Positions 27,431 to 37,200 of a DNA stretch of 64,000 bases are shown here, piece by piece (position 1 is the stretch's first letter; each line of letters begins with the position of its first letter). Below the pieces are notes generated by a model, which searched no databases, was not told the DNA's origin, and saw only the letters and a list, made by a program, of their open reading frames with translations. Origin of the DNA: [Actinomadura] parvosata subsp. kistnae (GTDB taxonomy: Bacteria > Actinomycetota > Actinomycetes > Streptosporangiales > Streptosporangiaceae); NCBI RefSeq assembly GCF_900323885.1, contig NZ_OOHJ01000018.1, positions 3,459,001 to 3,523,000 on the forward strand, in the 5' to 3' direction. Made by a program: the position numbers and the translations under genes.

Positions 27431-28662
27431 CAGGCGGGGCCCTCCCCGGCGGCGGCCACGATCTTCTCGCGGGCGGCGGCGGCCGCCGCGGCGGGGGCGG
27501 CGGTGCCCGCGGTGACGTCGGCGAACAGCTCGGTGAGCACCCGCCAAAGGCCGCGCCCGTCGCCGCCCTCCAGCCGGCCGATCAGCCGGTCGGACAGGTC
27601 GTAGTGGCGGTTGCCCGCCGTGTTCAGGGCCTCGGCGGGCCCGCGCAGCAGCGGGTGCGCCGGCTGTCGGTACGGGGTCAGGAACCCGCCCTCGTCCACC
27701 CAGGCGGTCAGCGCGTCCCGCTCGCCGCCCGCGCGCGGCCTGGTCAGCCAGTCGACGAAGTCCACCGCGTCCTGGCCGCCGCCGCGCATCGCCACCGCCA
27801 CGTCGCCGCCGACCACCAGCGGCGGCGACCCGCCCGGGTAGGCGGGGAAGGGGAAGTGGCGGGCCACGTCCTTGCCGCCGTACCGCTCGATGACGGGCAG
27901 CGCGAAGTCGGGCGCGGCCACGACATCGGCGGTGCGGTAGCTGAACACGTCAAGGACCGAGTCGTGGAACTGCAGGGTGAGCGCCCGCCTGCCCTGGTCG
28001 TAGGTGAACGCCTCGCGCCAGATCGTGGCGAGCAGCGTGAGCGCCTCGGTCACCTTGGCCACGCCCCACCATGCCTGGTTGCCCCGCTCGGCCGGGGGGA
28101 AGAGGCCGTCGTACACCTCGGGGGCGTAGGCGAGCAGGACGTTCTCGAACCAGTCGCTGAGCACCCACCCGTCAGCGGCGCCGATCGCCAGCGTGCCGGG
28201 GCGCGGCTGCCAGGCGGCCAGGCTCGGGGGCGCGTGCCGCTCGCCGGTGCGGTGCCACACCAGCGACTTGTTGGCGATCTTGAACCAGGCGCCCAGCGTC
28301 TCACCGCTTTCCGGCGCGGTCGCCAGCCGCCGCCAGAAGGCCGGCTGCGCGTGCCCGCCGGTCAGCGGCCTGATGCGGGGCCGCACGACGGGATCGAACA
28401 GCAGCCCCAGCCGGGGGATGACCGCCACGTCGGGCACGACGTCCGCGGCCGGGCCGCGCAGCAGCGCGCTGATGTTGTCGCCCGCCGAGTAGACGCTGAC
28501 CGGCCGCCGCCTCTCGGCCACGTACGCGTCCACCACGCGCAGGAAGCGTCGTAACTCCTCGCCGCTCCACACCACCGCGACCCGCAGCGGCGGCGGCCCC
28601 GCGCAGCCCGCCAGCGTGACGGCGGGAACGGCGGCCAGGAACGCCCTACGGCTCATCGACAT
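27430..28662 (-). CDS. Lipoprotein extracellular solute-binding protein (family 1-like)
   Basis: The protein has 410 residues. It has a twin-Arg-like start (SRRAFLAAVPA) and the lipobox LAGC near residue 20, so it is a predicted lipoprotein outside the membrane. The body fits a MalE-type binding protein: FKIANKSLVWHRTGE, WVLSDWFENVLLAY, GGDVAVAMRGGGQDAVDFVDWL. GGGAG 8 nt upstream supports ATG 28662. It overlaps the pseudo-ATPase upstream by 17 nt and the permease downstream by 1 nt. Ligand unknown. Confidence 0.88.
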   Translation of the reverse strand: MSMSRRAFLAAVPAVTLAGCAGPPPLRVAVVWSGEELRRFLRVVDAYVAERRRPVSVYSAGDNISALLRGPAADVVPDVAVIPRLGLLFDPVVRPRIRPLTGGHAQPAFWRRLATAPESGETLGAWFKIANKSLVWHRTGERHAPPSLAAWQPRPGTLAIGAADGWVLSDWFENVLLAYAPEVYDGLFPPAERGNQAWWGVAKVTEALTLLATIWREAFTYDQGRRALTLQFHDSVLDVFSYRTADVVAAPDFALPVIERYGGKDVARHFPFPAYPGGSPPLVVGGDVAVAMRGGGQDAVDFVDWLTRPRAGGERDALTAWVDEGGFLTPYRQPAHPLLRGPAEALNTAGNRHYDLSDRLIGRLEGGDGRGLWRVLTELFADVTAGTAAPAAAAAAAREKIVAAAGEGPA

Positions 28663-29335
28663 CGGCGATCTCCCAGAGGCAGGAAGGGGAGGCGAGGCTG
28701 GCCACCCTCGTGCCGTCGTCGGTGACGACGAGCACGGCCAGCCCGGGGTCGGCGCCCAGCGCCCCGCTCACCGCCGCGTGACACGGCCCGCAGCCCGTGC
28801 GGTCCTCGATCACCACCACCTTCACGGGCAGCGGCCGGCACAACACCCGCGCCAGCGCGACGCTCAGCCGCTCGTCGTGGGCCAGCTCGTGCGGCCGGGA
28901 ACGCAGGAAGCCCTGGATGTCCAGCCGCCTGGCCATGAACGCGATGCGGCCCTGCACGAACGACGGCGCCAGGTCGTCACGCGCGGCCAGCGCCAGGTTG
29001 CGCTCGACGGTCAGGTGCGGCAGCAGGCCCGCGCCCGCCGGCACCAGCCCGATCTCGCGCTCCGCCGGCGGCCGCATGGTGATCTCGTGGCCGTCGAGGC
29101 CGATGCGGCCACCGACGGGCATCTCCAGGCCGAGCAGGATGTCGGCGAACGCGTCGGCGTCGGCCGGCCCGCGGGCCACCACCACGGCGGTCCGGCCGGG
29201 GTCGAGGGTGAGGGGGTCGGGTGACAGGCGGCGCCGGGCTCCGTGCGTGTCCCAGGTGAGACCGTCGATCTTCAGAAGTGGCACGTCCGCAACCGCCGTC
29301 AACGTCGGGATGACCTCCGCACTTGACGTTGGCAC
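28646..29335 (-). CDS. Catalytically dead ABC-transporter ATP-binding-like protein
   Basis: The 229 residues align along the whole ABC ATPase fold, but every catalytic motif is altered. Walker A reads ARGPADADAFADILLG (no GKS/T). The Q-loop region is IGLVPAGAGLLPHLTVERN (Gln absent). The signature LSGGQ is ELAHDERLSVALARVL. Walker B is VVVIEDRTG. The H-loop is VLVVTDDGT (His to Asp). The surrounding hydrophobic pattern is intact, so it is not simply decayed. The start is uncertain: GTG 29335, or an internal TTG behind GGAGGT, or GTG ~29284. It is first of the coupled ABC-like module. A regulatory or structural role is inferred. Confidence 0.82.
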   Translation of the reverse strand: MPTSSAEVIPTLTAVADVPLLKIDGLTWDTHGARRRLSPDPLTLDPGRTAVVVARGPADADAFADILLGLEMPVGGRIGLDGHEITMRPPAEREIGLVPAGAGLLPHLTVERNLALAARDDLAPSFVQGRIAFMARRLDIQGFLRSRPHELAHDERLSVALARVLCRPLPVKVVVIEDRTGCGPCHAAVSGALGADPGLAVLVVTDDGTRVASLASPSCLWEIADVDEP

Positions 29336-29372
29336 AAACGGTGCATGACTTCAACGTGATTGATCGATACCG

Positions 29373-29735
29373 CTACGTGTTCAGGAAGTGGCAGAAGGGG
29401 TGGCCGTCGGGGTCGAGGTGCACGCGGACGTGCTCCTGCGGCTGGAAGCCGGCCACCGTGGCGCCCAGCTCCACCGCTCTGGCGCTGCTCTCCTCCAGGT
29501 CGTCCACCTCGATGTCGAGGTGCATCATCATCTGCTGGGCGCCGGGCCGCGCGGGCCAGGTGGGCCGCACGTACTGCGGGTCGGTGGCGAACGACAGGCC
29601 CGCCCCGCCGTCGGGCGGCGCGAGCATCACCCAGCCGGGCTCCTCCTCCCTCACCTTCCAGCCCAGCAGGGCGCGGTAGAAGGCGGCCAGCGCGTTCGCG
29701 TCGGGCGACTCCAGGACGGTGGCGGACAGTCTCAC
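29373..29735 (-). CDS. VOC-family (glyoxalase-like) protein
   Basis: A 120-residue vicinal-oxygen-chelate protein: LESPDANALAAFYRALLGW, MMMHLDIEVDDLEES with a metal-type His, and the C-terminal VRVHLDPDGHPFCHF. GTG 29735 has AGGAGG 4 nt upstream and overlaps the hydrolase stop by 4 nt. Longer upstream frame is shadow. This group is often annotated as glyoxalase superfamily of unknown substrate. It lies 37 nt before the pseudo-ABC ATPase and could share its transcript. Confidence 0.9.
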   Translation of the reverse strand: MRLSATVLESPDANALAAFYRALLGWKVREEEPGWVMLAPPDGGAGLSFATDPQYVRPTWPARPGAQQMMMHLDIEVDDLEESSARAVELGATVAGFQPQEHVRVHLDPDGHPFCHFLNT

Positions 29736-30340
29736 AAAGCCTCCTGGGGGGCGGAGAAATGGGTGCTGAACCAGTCTCTTGCGTGCCCGGCCACCGCCTC
29801 CAGCGCGCCGGGCTCCTCGAACAGGTGGGTCGCCCCCGGCACGACCGTGATGCGGCTGTCCGCGCGCAGCCGCCGCCGCGCCTCCTCGTTCAGCTCCACC
29901 ACGACCGGGTCCCGGCCGCCCACGATGAGCAGGGTCGGCGCGCGCACCGCCGCCAGCCGGTCCCCGGCCAGGTCGGGGCGCCCGCCGCGCGAGACGATCG
30001 CGGTGATCGCGTTGTCCGGCTCCGCCGCCGCCCACAGGGCCGCCGCCGCGCCGGTGCTGGCGCCGAAGTAGCCGATCGGCAGGCCCTTGGCGTCGGGGTG
30101 GGCGCGTACCCAGGAGGTGCGCTCCAGCAGCCGATCGGCCAGCAGCGGGATGTCGAAGACGTTCGCCCGGTCGGCCTCCTCCTCGGGGGTGAGCAGGTCG
30201 AACAGCAGCGTGGCCAGGCCCGCCTCGTTGAGCGCGCCCGCCACGTAACGGTTGCGCGGGCTGTGCCGGCTGCTGCCGCTGCCGTGCACGAACACCACCA
30301 TGCCGCGCGCGGCGTCAGGAACGATCAGATCGCCGGACAT
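29732..30340 (-). CDS. Alpha/beta hydrolase of dienelactone hydrolase type
   Basis: A 202-residue compact hydrolase: VVFVHGSGSSRHSPRN (oxyanion region), nucleophile elbow GYFGASTGAAAA (Ser), the acid in VGGRDPVV, and His in VPGATHLFEEPG. It belongs to the small hydrolases often associated with phosphoribosyltransferase or stress genes. It overlaps the VOC gene and is divergent from the FUSC-type gene at 30428. Confidence 0.92.
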   Translation of the reverse strand: MSGDLIVPDAARGMVVFVHGSGSSRHSPRNRYVAGALNEAGLATLLFDLLTPEEEADRANVFDIPLLADRLLERTSWVRAHPDAKGLPIGYFGASTGAAAALWAAAEPDNAITAIVSRGGRPDLAGDRLAAVRAPTLLIVGGRDPVVVELNEEARRRLRADSRITVVPGATHLFEEPGALEAVAGHARDWFSTHFSAPQEAL

Positions 30341-30427
30341 GTGTCACCCGCCCTCCCCTGGCCCTCCTCTGGCGCTACCCGCTCGGCGGCGGCTCTATCA
30401 GCGCTCTCACGGGGCAGGAAAACGGAC

Positions 30428-31621
30428 ATGGAGGGAGAGACAGGGCATGGACGCGAGGTGCCCGGCTCCCCGCTCGAACGCATCGTGTCGGGCGGGGCGG
30501 CGGCGCTCGCCCGCGTGCGCAGCATGGGGTTCGGGCGCTGGCTGCGCATGGAACGGGAGGCGCTGGCCCAGACGATCAAGGTGACGGCGGCGTGCGCGGT
30601 CGCCTGGTGGCTGGCCGCGTACGTGCTCAAGGTGGACCTGCCGGTGCTCGTCCCCATCGGCGTGCTGCTGACCGTCTCCGCGACCGCGTACAGCACCCTC
30701 GTGCGCGGCGGCCAGCAGATCCTCGCCGTGGTCGTCGGCGTCGGCGCGGCCACCGCGCTGATCTGGCTCATCGGCGCCAACGCGTGGACGCTGGCCGTGC
30801 TGGTGGTGGCCGGCCTCGTCCTGACGCGGCTGCTGAACCTGCCCGCCCAGAACGTGCAGATCCCCATCACGGCGCTGCTGGTGTTCGCGCTCGGCAGCAC
30901 GTACGGCTTCGCCCGCCTCTGGGACGTGCTCCTCGGCGCCGGCATCGGCATCGCCGCGAACCTGCTCGTCCTGCCGCCGCGCTTCGTCGACAAGGCCGGT
31001 AGGGAGCTGTGCGGCCTGTCCGGCGAGCTGGCCGACCTGGCCGAGGACATGTCGCGGGGCCTGCGCGGCGACTGGGGCAAGGACGAGGCGCGCGACTGGC
31101 TGGAGCGGGCGCGCGGCCTGTCGCAGCGGCTGGAGGACACCGAGCAGGCCGCCGACCAGGCGGCGGAGTCCGTACGGCTGTCGCCGCGCCGCCGCCGCTA
31201 CGACCGCCGCCTGCGCCAGGTCGCCGAGGCCGCCACCTGCCTCGACCACGCCTGCCACCAGCTCAGGGGCATCGCCAGGGGGCTGATGGACCTCGTCGCC
31301 GGCGTCCGCGGCCTGCCCGGGCAGCGCGGCGCCGACCTGCCGGAGCCCCTGGCGGACGAGCTGGCCGCGCTCGCGCGCGTCTTCAGGGACTTCGGCATGC
31401 TCCAGATCGGCAACGGGCGGCGGGAGGACATGGAGGACCTGTGCGCCGCCCTCGACGACGGCGAACGCCAGCAGCGGCGGCTGGCCACCGCGTTCCACCA
31501 GACCCGGCACGCGGAGCTGCGCTCGCTGCAGGGGGCGCTGCTGGACGACTGCGCGCGCATCCGCCACGAGTTCGACCCGGACACCGGCCCCCACAAGGCC
31601 GCCTTCCCGCGGCAGGATTGA
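30428..31621 (+). CDS. FUSC/aromatic acid exporter-family membrane protein
   Basis: The protein has 397 residues. About six N-terminal TM helices (residues ~45-180; AACAVAWWLAAYVL, ILAVVVGVGAATALIWLIG, VLLGAGIGIAANLLVLPP) precede a long cytosolic helical region with coiled coils (~185-390). This is the FUSC/ArAE layout of aromatic-acid efflux proteins, with half the usual TM number, as in other actinobacterial members. ATG 30428 has CAGGAAAA upstream. The SET gene starts 3 nt after its stop. Confidence 0.88.
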   Translation: MEGETGHGREVPGSPLERIVSGGAAALARVRSMGFGRWLRMEREALAQTIKVTAACAVAWWLAAYVLKVDLPVLVPIGVLLTVSATAYSTLVRGGQQILAVVVGVGAATALIWLIGANAWTLAVLVVAGLVLTRLLNLPAQNVQIPITALLVFALGSTYGFARLWDVLLGAGIGIAANLLVLPPRFVDKAGRELCGLSGELADLAEDMSRGLRGDWGKDEARDWLERARGLSQRLEDTEQAADQAAESVRLSPRRRRYDRRLRQVAEAATCLDHACHQLRGIARGLMDLVAGVRGLPGQRGADLPEPLADELAALARVFRDFGMLQIGNGRREDMEDLCAALDDGERQQRRLATAFHQTRHAELRSLQGALLDDCARIRHEFDPDTGPHKAAFPRQD

Positions 31622-31624
31622 CGG

Positions 31625-32146
31625 GTGACGGAAGCTCCGGAGCCCGCCTGCCGGCTCCACCCCGCCCTGGAGGTACGCCCCTCACCGATCGCGGGCGAGG
31701 GCCTGTTCAGCACGGCGGCCATCCCCGCCGGCACCGTCGTCGCCCGGCTGGGCGGGCGGCTGGTGACGTGGGACCGGCTCCAGGCGCTCATCGCCGACCC
31801 CGACGTGCCCTACGTCGACACCATCACGGTGACCGCGGACCTGCACCTGGTCCTGCCGCCCGGCACCGCCATCGGCAAGGCGAACCACTCCTGCGACCCG
31901 AACCTGTGGTGGACCGGCCCGTACACGCTGGCCGCCCGCCGCGACCTGCGCCCCGGTGAGGAGGTCACCAGCGACTACGCCACCAGCACCGCCGACCCCG
32001 GCTTCGCGCTGGACTGCCGGTGCGGCACACCGCTGTGCCGGGGCCGGGTGACCGGGGCCGACTGGCGCCGCCCCGACCTCGTGCGGCGCTACGGCGACCA
32101 CTGGGTGCCCGCCCTCCTCGACCTGATCGTCAAAGCCTTCCCATGA
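31625..32146 (+). CDS. SET domain protein (putative protein-lysine methyltransferase)
   Basis: The protein has 173 residues. SET motifs are in order: GEGLFSTAAIPAGTVV, the SAM-site KANHSCDPNLWW, EEVTSDYATS, and the post-SET zinc cluster LDCRCGTPLCRG with three Cys. Bacterial SET proteins methylate lysines on proteins; the target here is unknown. GTG start; it follows the exporter-like gene by 3 nt, so it is co-transcribed. Confidence 0.92.
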   Translation: MTEAPEPACRLHPALEVRPSPIAGEGLFSTAAIPAGTVVARLGGRLVTWDRLQALIADPDVPYVDTITVTADLHLVLPPGTAIGKANHSCDPNLWWTGPYTLAARRDLRPGEEVTSDYATSTADPGFALDCRCGTPLCRGRVTGADWRRPDLVRRYGDHWVPALLDLIVKAFP

Positions 32147-32166
32147 GCCGGGCCTCGGCCTGATCG

Positions 32167-33078
32167 TCAGAGCGATCCCATGAGGTGGAGCCGGGTCTCG
32201 GCCTGGGCGGCGAGCTGGTCGAGCGCGTCCTGGCCGGCGCCCGCCACCACCGCCTTCTTGGCGTTGAACGCCCGCACCCACAGCCCGGCCGCCCACGCCA
32301 CTCCCCACTCCTCCGGCCCCCAGCTCAGCCCGCGCGCCCGTACGTAGCACTCCAGGAAACGCGCGCTCTCCTCCACACCGGCCCGCACGGTGGAGCGCCC
32401 CGTCTCGGTGAACACCGCCGCGGCGGCCCCCGCGACGGCGGGCTCGGGCAGCGCCACGACGCTGTCCCAGTCGTGCACGGCGGCCAGCTCGCCCCCGCGC
32501 CAGCGCAGGTTCTGCGACTCGAAGTCCCCGTGCCCGACCACGGGCGGCAGCCGCGTGCCGGTCAGCCGCGCCCGCACCCGCCGCCCCAGGTCGTCGAGCC
32601 AGTCAGGGCCGGGGGCGGCGTTGAGGTCGGCGTCCAGGTCGTCGGGCCACGGCCACACCCCGTCCTCGTCGTGCTCCCATCCCATCCACGGCGGCGCGGG
32701 CGTGAGCGGGCCGACGGCGTCGGGAGGGGGCGCGAGGCGGACGAGCCGGGCCAGCGCCTGCGCGAACGCCCGCGCCGGGTCGGACCCGCCGAACTGCTCG
32801 TCCCCTTCGACGTACTCCTCCGCCGTCACGACGGATCCGTCGCCGAGCGGGGCGGGGCCGGTGAGCGGCGCCGGGCACGGGAAGCCCGCGGCGGCCAGGT
32901 GCCGCTGCACCTCGACGCACCCCCGGATCCGCGCCTCGTCCGCCGCCCGGCACTTGACGACCACCCGCCGCCCGTCGCCCAGCTCCAGCCCCCGCACCAC
33001 CGACAGGTGCCCCGTCCGGAAGAGCTCCCGCCCCGGCGCCGCCCCCAGCCACGTCTCGCACCACTCCGCCAGCTCCAC
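32167..33078 (-). CDS. Aminoglycoside phosphotransferase (APH)-family kinase-like protein
   Basis: The protein has 303 residues. Its kinase-like fold has an ATP-site Lys in VVVKCRAADEA, the catalytic loop VVGHGDFESQNLRW (Asp and Asn) and the metal Asp in VHDWDSV. GTG 33078 gives the normal APH length. These proteins phosphorylate small molecules such as antibiotics, choline or homoserine; the substrate is not evident. Divergent from the next gene. Confidence 0.9.
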   Translation of the reverse strand: MELAEWCETWLGAAPGRELFRTGHLSVVRGLELGDGRRVVVKCRAADEARIRGCVEVQRHLAAAGFPCPAPLTGPAPLGDGSVVTAEEYVEGDEQFGGSDPARAFAQALARLVRLAPPPDAVGPLTPAPPWMGWEHDEDGVWPWPDDLDADLNAAPGPDWLDDLGRRVRARLTGTRLPPVVGHGDFESQNLRWRGGELAAVHDWDSVVALPEPAVAGAAAAVFTETGRSTVRAGVEESARFLECYVRARGLSWGPEEWGVAWAAGLWVRAFNAKKAVVAGAGQDALDQLAAQAETRLHLMGSL

Positions 33079-33130
33079 AGCGCCAGTATGCGGCCCCGAC
33101 CGGCCGCGGTGATCATGGCATACTGCACGA

Positions 33131-33790
33131 ATGTCCGATTTCGCGGAGTTCCGGGCGAAGGGCCGGGCGACCCTGCTGGCCGGCCGGGCCACGTACGACG
33201 TGCCCATGGTGGAGGGCGCCCTGCGGTGGGGCGCCGCGGCGGTGCTGCGCCCCGAGGGCGCGGTCGTGGACCGGATGACGGAGCTGGCCGCCACCGTGGA
33301 CGCCCCCGGCCACTGGGTCCACGGTGGCCGCACGCTGCACGTCACGCTCAGGTCGCTGGAGCCGTACCGCACGCGCGTCCCCGAGGACGACCCGCTGCGC
33401 CGCGGGTACGGCGCCGCGCTGGCCGAGGCGGTGGACGGCCTGCCCCCGGCACGAGTGCGGCTGGCGGGCGTGCACCCGCACCAGGGCGGCGTCCTCGTGG
33501 GCGCGCACCCGGAGGACGACACCCTCGACACGGTCCGCAAGCGCTTCGCCCACGCGCTGGAGTGCCGGGGCATCCGCGACCTGGAGCACGGCCGCGTCCG
33601 CGACCTCTGGTACGTCAGCCTCGTGCACTTCGCGGCCCCGCTCACGAACGCCCGCGAGCTCGTCGCGTGGTGCGACGCGCACGCGGACACCGACTTCGGG
33701 ACGGCGGAGCTGCGCACGGCGGAGATCGTGCAGTTCGTGCTCACCGGCGGGCGCATCCACGTCGTCCCCTGGGAACGGGCGGCCTTCTAG
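33131..33790 (+). CDS. 2H phosphoesterase-like protein with altered second motif
   Basis: The protein has 219 residues. LHVTLRSLE matches the first HxT motif of the 2',5' RNA ligase/cyclic phosphodiesterase superfamily. The symmetry-related second motif reads WYVSLVHFA, with Tyr where the second catalytic His is expected. The C-terminal helix-strand arrangement fits the family. It may bind rather than cleave. A substrate cannot be suggested. It stands alone between divergent and convergent neighbours. Confidence 0.7.
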   Translation: MSDFAEFRAKGRATLLAGRATYDVPMVEGALRWGAAAVLRPEGAVVDRMTELAATVDAPGHWVHGGRTLHVTLRSLEPYRTRVPEDDPLRRGYGAALAEAVDGLPPARVRLAGVHPHQGGVLVGAHPEDDTLDTVRKRFAHALECRGIRDLEHGRVRDLWYVSLVHFAAPLTNARELVAWCDAHADTDFGTAELRTAEIVQFVLTGGRIHVVPWERAAF

Positions 33791-33796
33791 CCGCTT

Positions 33797-34174
33797 CTAG
33801 CCGAGCACCAGCGCGGCCAGGAAGTGCAGCAGCCACCAGGCCATGTACGCGAAGAGCGAGCAGAACGCCCACTCCTTGCCCCTGCTGATCCGCGCGATCC
33901 ACCGCAGCTCCTCGGCCGGCTCCCGCCGCACCCGCAGGCTGCGCGAGACGAAGTACGCGCCCAGCAGCCACGCCCCCGCCGACCCCATGGCGAGCGCGGC
34001 CGACAGGGCGAGCAGCACCGGCGAGGACGGGGCCGACCAGGCGGCGGGAAGCTGGTGGGCCCAGGCGCCGAGCAGCCCGGCGAGCAGCGCGGTGGTGATC
34101 CGCCTGTCCTTGCGCGCCTGGCGCTTGAGCCACTGAAGGTCTCGACGCAGATGGTTCTTGAGCATCCGGATCAC
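33797..34174 (-). CDS. Small membrane protein of unknown function
   Basis: The protein has 125 residues: a basic N-terminus (LRRDLQWLKRQARKDRR) followed by three hydrophobic segments (~27-45, ~52-75, ~102-123). No family recognised. It converges with the 2H-like gene, 6 nt between stops, and lies 60 nt downstream of the cNMP-NB-ARC gene on the same strand. Confidence 0.75.
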   Translation of the reverse strand: MIRMLKNHLRRDLQWLKRQARKDRRITTALLAGLLGAWAHQLPAAWSAPSSPVLLALSAALAMGSAGAWLLGAYFVSRSLRVRREPAEELRWIARISRGKEWAFCSLFAYMAWWLLHFLAALVLG

Positions 34175-34234
34175 CTCCGCTGGAAGTAGCTGAAGTCCCT
34201 AGCCAACGGGATGAGCGGGAAAAGATCTGCGACC

Positions 34235-37200
34235 TCAGGCGCGGGATTTGACGACTTTTGTCGGCGTTTCGTGCAGGAGCCGCAGCTCCTCCGCCACCTG
34301 CCGGGCCTCGAAGACGTCCCCCACGTCCTCCAGCGTGCGCACGGCCTCGCGCAGGTAGGCGACGGCGGCCGCGCGGTGGCCGAGCCGGGCCGAGATGAGG
34401 CCCAGCGCCCGCAGCGCGCAGCCGAGGTCGCGGCGCGTCCCGCACTCCCGGTGCGTGTCCCTGGCCTGCCGGGCGTGCACCAGGGCTTCGCCGGCCCGGT
34501 CGAGGTCCAGCAGGACCAGGGCGAGCGTGGTGAGCGCCGCCGCCCACCGGTCGCGGGTGCCGCTCTCGTGCTGCAGCTCGACCGCCTCCCTGGCCGGCTC
34601 CAGCGCCTGCGCCGACCGGCCGGCGGCGAGCAGCGCCTGCGCCATCGACAGCAGCGCGCTGCCCCGGTTGTCGCGCAGCTCCTCCCTGATCGCCAGCGCG
34701 GCCCTGGCCGCCCGCAGCGCCGCCTTGTGCTGCCCCAGCGACAGGTACGTGTACGTCAGCGTCTCCTGCACGTCGGCCTCGACCCGGCGGTTGCCCAGGC
34801 CCTGCACGATGTCCAGGGCTTCGAGCGCGTACACGAAGGCCACCTGCGGCCGGCCCTGCCGCCGCCGCACCCGGGCGAGCCGGTTGAGCATGCGGGCCTC
34901 GACCGGGCCGTCGCTGATGACCCGGCTGATCGCCAGCGCCTGGCTCAGGTACTCGTCGGCCCGCAGGTAGTCCGACAGCCGCCAGTGCACGAGCCCGATG
35001 TCGCCCAGCGTCTCGGCCTTGCCCTGCTCGTGGTGCAGCTCGACCTGGATGGACAGCGCCTGCTCGTAGGAGGACAGGGCCTCGTCGTAGCGGGAGCCGT
35101 TGCGGGCGATGCGGCCCAGCGCGCACAGGGCCCGGCCGCAGCCGTACTGGTCGCCGGTCGCGGTGTAGCCGGCCAGCGCCCGCTCGGCGTCGCGCCGGGC
35201 GTCGTGCGGCAGCCTGAGCAGGTCGTAGATCTCGGCCAGGCACAGCAGCGTCTCGGCCTCGGCGTGCTCGTCGCCCAGCTCGTGGCAGATGGACAGCGCC
35301 TCCAGGCCCTCCGACAGCGCGGCGTCGGGCTCGCCCAGGTTGCGTTGCACGGTGGCGAGGATGATCAGGCTCTGCGCGGTGCCGCGCCGGTCGCCGAGCT
35401 CTTCACGCAGCTCCAGGGCCTGGCCGGCGTGGTGCAGCGCCGCCTCGTACCGCTCCTGCGACAGGTGCAGCCGCGACAGCGTGTGCAGGCAGCCCGCCAC
35501 CCCGGCCGGGTCGTCGATCTCCTTGTAGAGGTCGAGCGCCTGGGAGGCGTAACGCAGGGCGTCCTCGCTGTTGCCCGCGATGCCGTGCACCTCGGCCAGC
35601 TCGTTCAGCGCGCGGGCCTGGCCCTCGCGGTCGCCGAGCTCGGCGTAGTCCGTCAGCGCCTCGCCGATCAGCCGGGCCGCCAGCGTGGAGGGGCCGATGT
35701 CGCGGTGCAGGGTGCCCAGGCGGCTGCGCATGAGCGCCACGGCCCGCCGGTTGCCCACCTGCATCGCCGAGGTCAGGCCGCCCTGCTGCACCTCCAGGTT
35801 GTTCTCGTAGAAGCGCAGCCGGCGGAACGGCTCGAACACCGCCTCCGCCAGCCGCCACGCCATGCCGTGCGCGCCGCTCTCCCCGGCCAGCCGCACGGCG
35901 GAGACCAGCGAGCGCCGCTCGGCCTCGAACCACTCGCGCGGCGTCGCCGGGTCGGTCGCCACCGCCAGGTAGTGGTCGAGCAGCCGCGCCCGCGCCTCCC
36001 GCACGCCCGCCTCCGCGTGCCGGCCCAGCTCCCTGGCCAGCCGCTTGACCAGGTCGTGCACCCGGTAGCGGGGCCCCGGCAACGGCTCCACCAGGTACGC
36101 CCGGTGCAGCCCCTCCACCGCCACCACCGCCTCGCTCACCGGCACGCCCAGCGCCGCGGCCAGCACCTCCGGCGTGAAGTCCCGCCCCGGCAGCAGCCCG
36201 ACGTGCCGGAACGCCCGCCGCTGCACCGGCGTCAGCGACTCGTACGCCAGGTTGAGCGCCTGCGTGAACGCCTCCTCGGGATCGCCCACCAGCGGCCGGT
36301 CGGGGCGGCGCAGCTCCTGAGCCCGCGACTGCACGCTCAGCCCCGGGTTCTCGGCCAGTTTCGCGGCCGAGATGCGCAGCGCGAACGGATGGTAGGAGCA
36401 CACCCGCGCCAGCTCCGCCAGCGCGTCGCGGTCGGCGGCCTGCGGCGAGTCCTCGCCGAGCACCGCGATCAGCAGCGCCACCGCGTTGCCCGGGTCGAGC
36501 ACCGGCAGGTCCATCAGGTCGGCGTGCCCGGTGGCGCGCAGCGGCGCCATCCGGGTCCTGCTCGTCACCAGCACCACGCAGTCCCTGCCGCCCGGCAGCA
36601 GCGCCCGCACCTGGGCCGGGTCGGCGGCGTTGTCGAGGATGAGCAGCAGCTTCCGCCCGGCGATCCTGCTGCGGTAGAGCAGCATCAGCTCCGCCTCGTC
36701 GGAGGCGGGCTCGCCGAGGCCGAGCGAGCGCAGGATCTGCCCCAGCGCCTCCACGGTGCTCATCGGCGGCTGGCTCGGCGACTGCCCGCGCAGGTCGATC
36801 ACGATCTGCCCGTCGGGGAATCGGTCGGCGTGCAGGTGGCCCCAGTGCGTCACCAGCGCGGTCTTGCCGACGCCCGGCAGGCCCTGCACGACCATGGTGT
36901 TCGTCCGCCTGGGCCGCTCCAGCCAGGCGGTGAGCAGGTCGAGGCTGCGCTGCCGGCCGATGAAGTCGGGCATGTCGGCGGGGAGCTGGCGCGGCTTGGG
37001 CACCTCGCCCACGGGCAGGAGGTCGGCCGGCCCGCTCGGACGTACCAGGAACGGGGTCACCCGCCCGGCCCACGGCGCCGACAGGTGCTCCCAGCTCCCG
37101 GCCGCCCCGCGCAGCGCGGACGGGTCGGCGATGCGCAGCCGCCGGTAGCGCAGCCGGACCAGCCAGCCGCGCTGCGCCCACTGCGTGATCTGCCGCTGCA

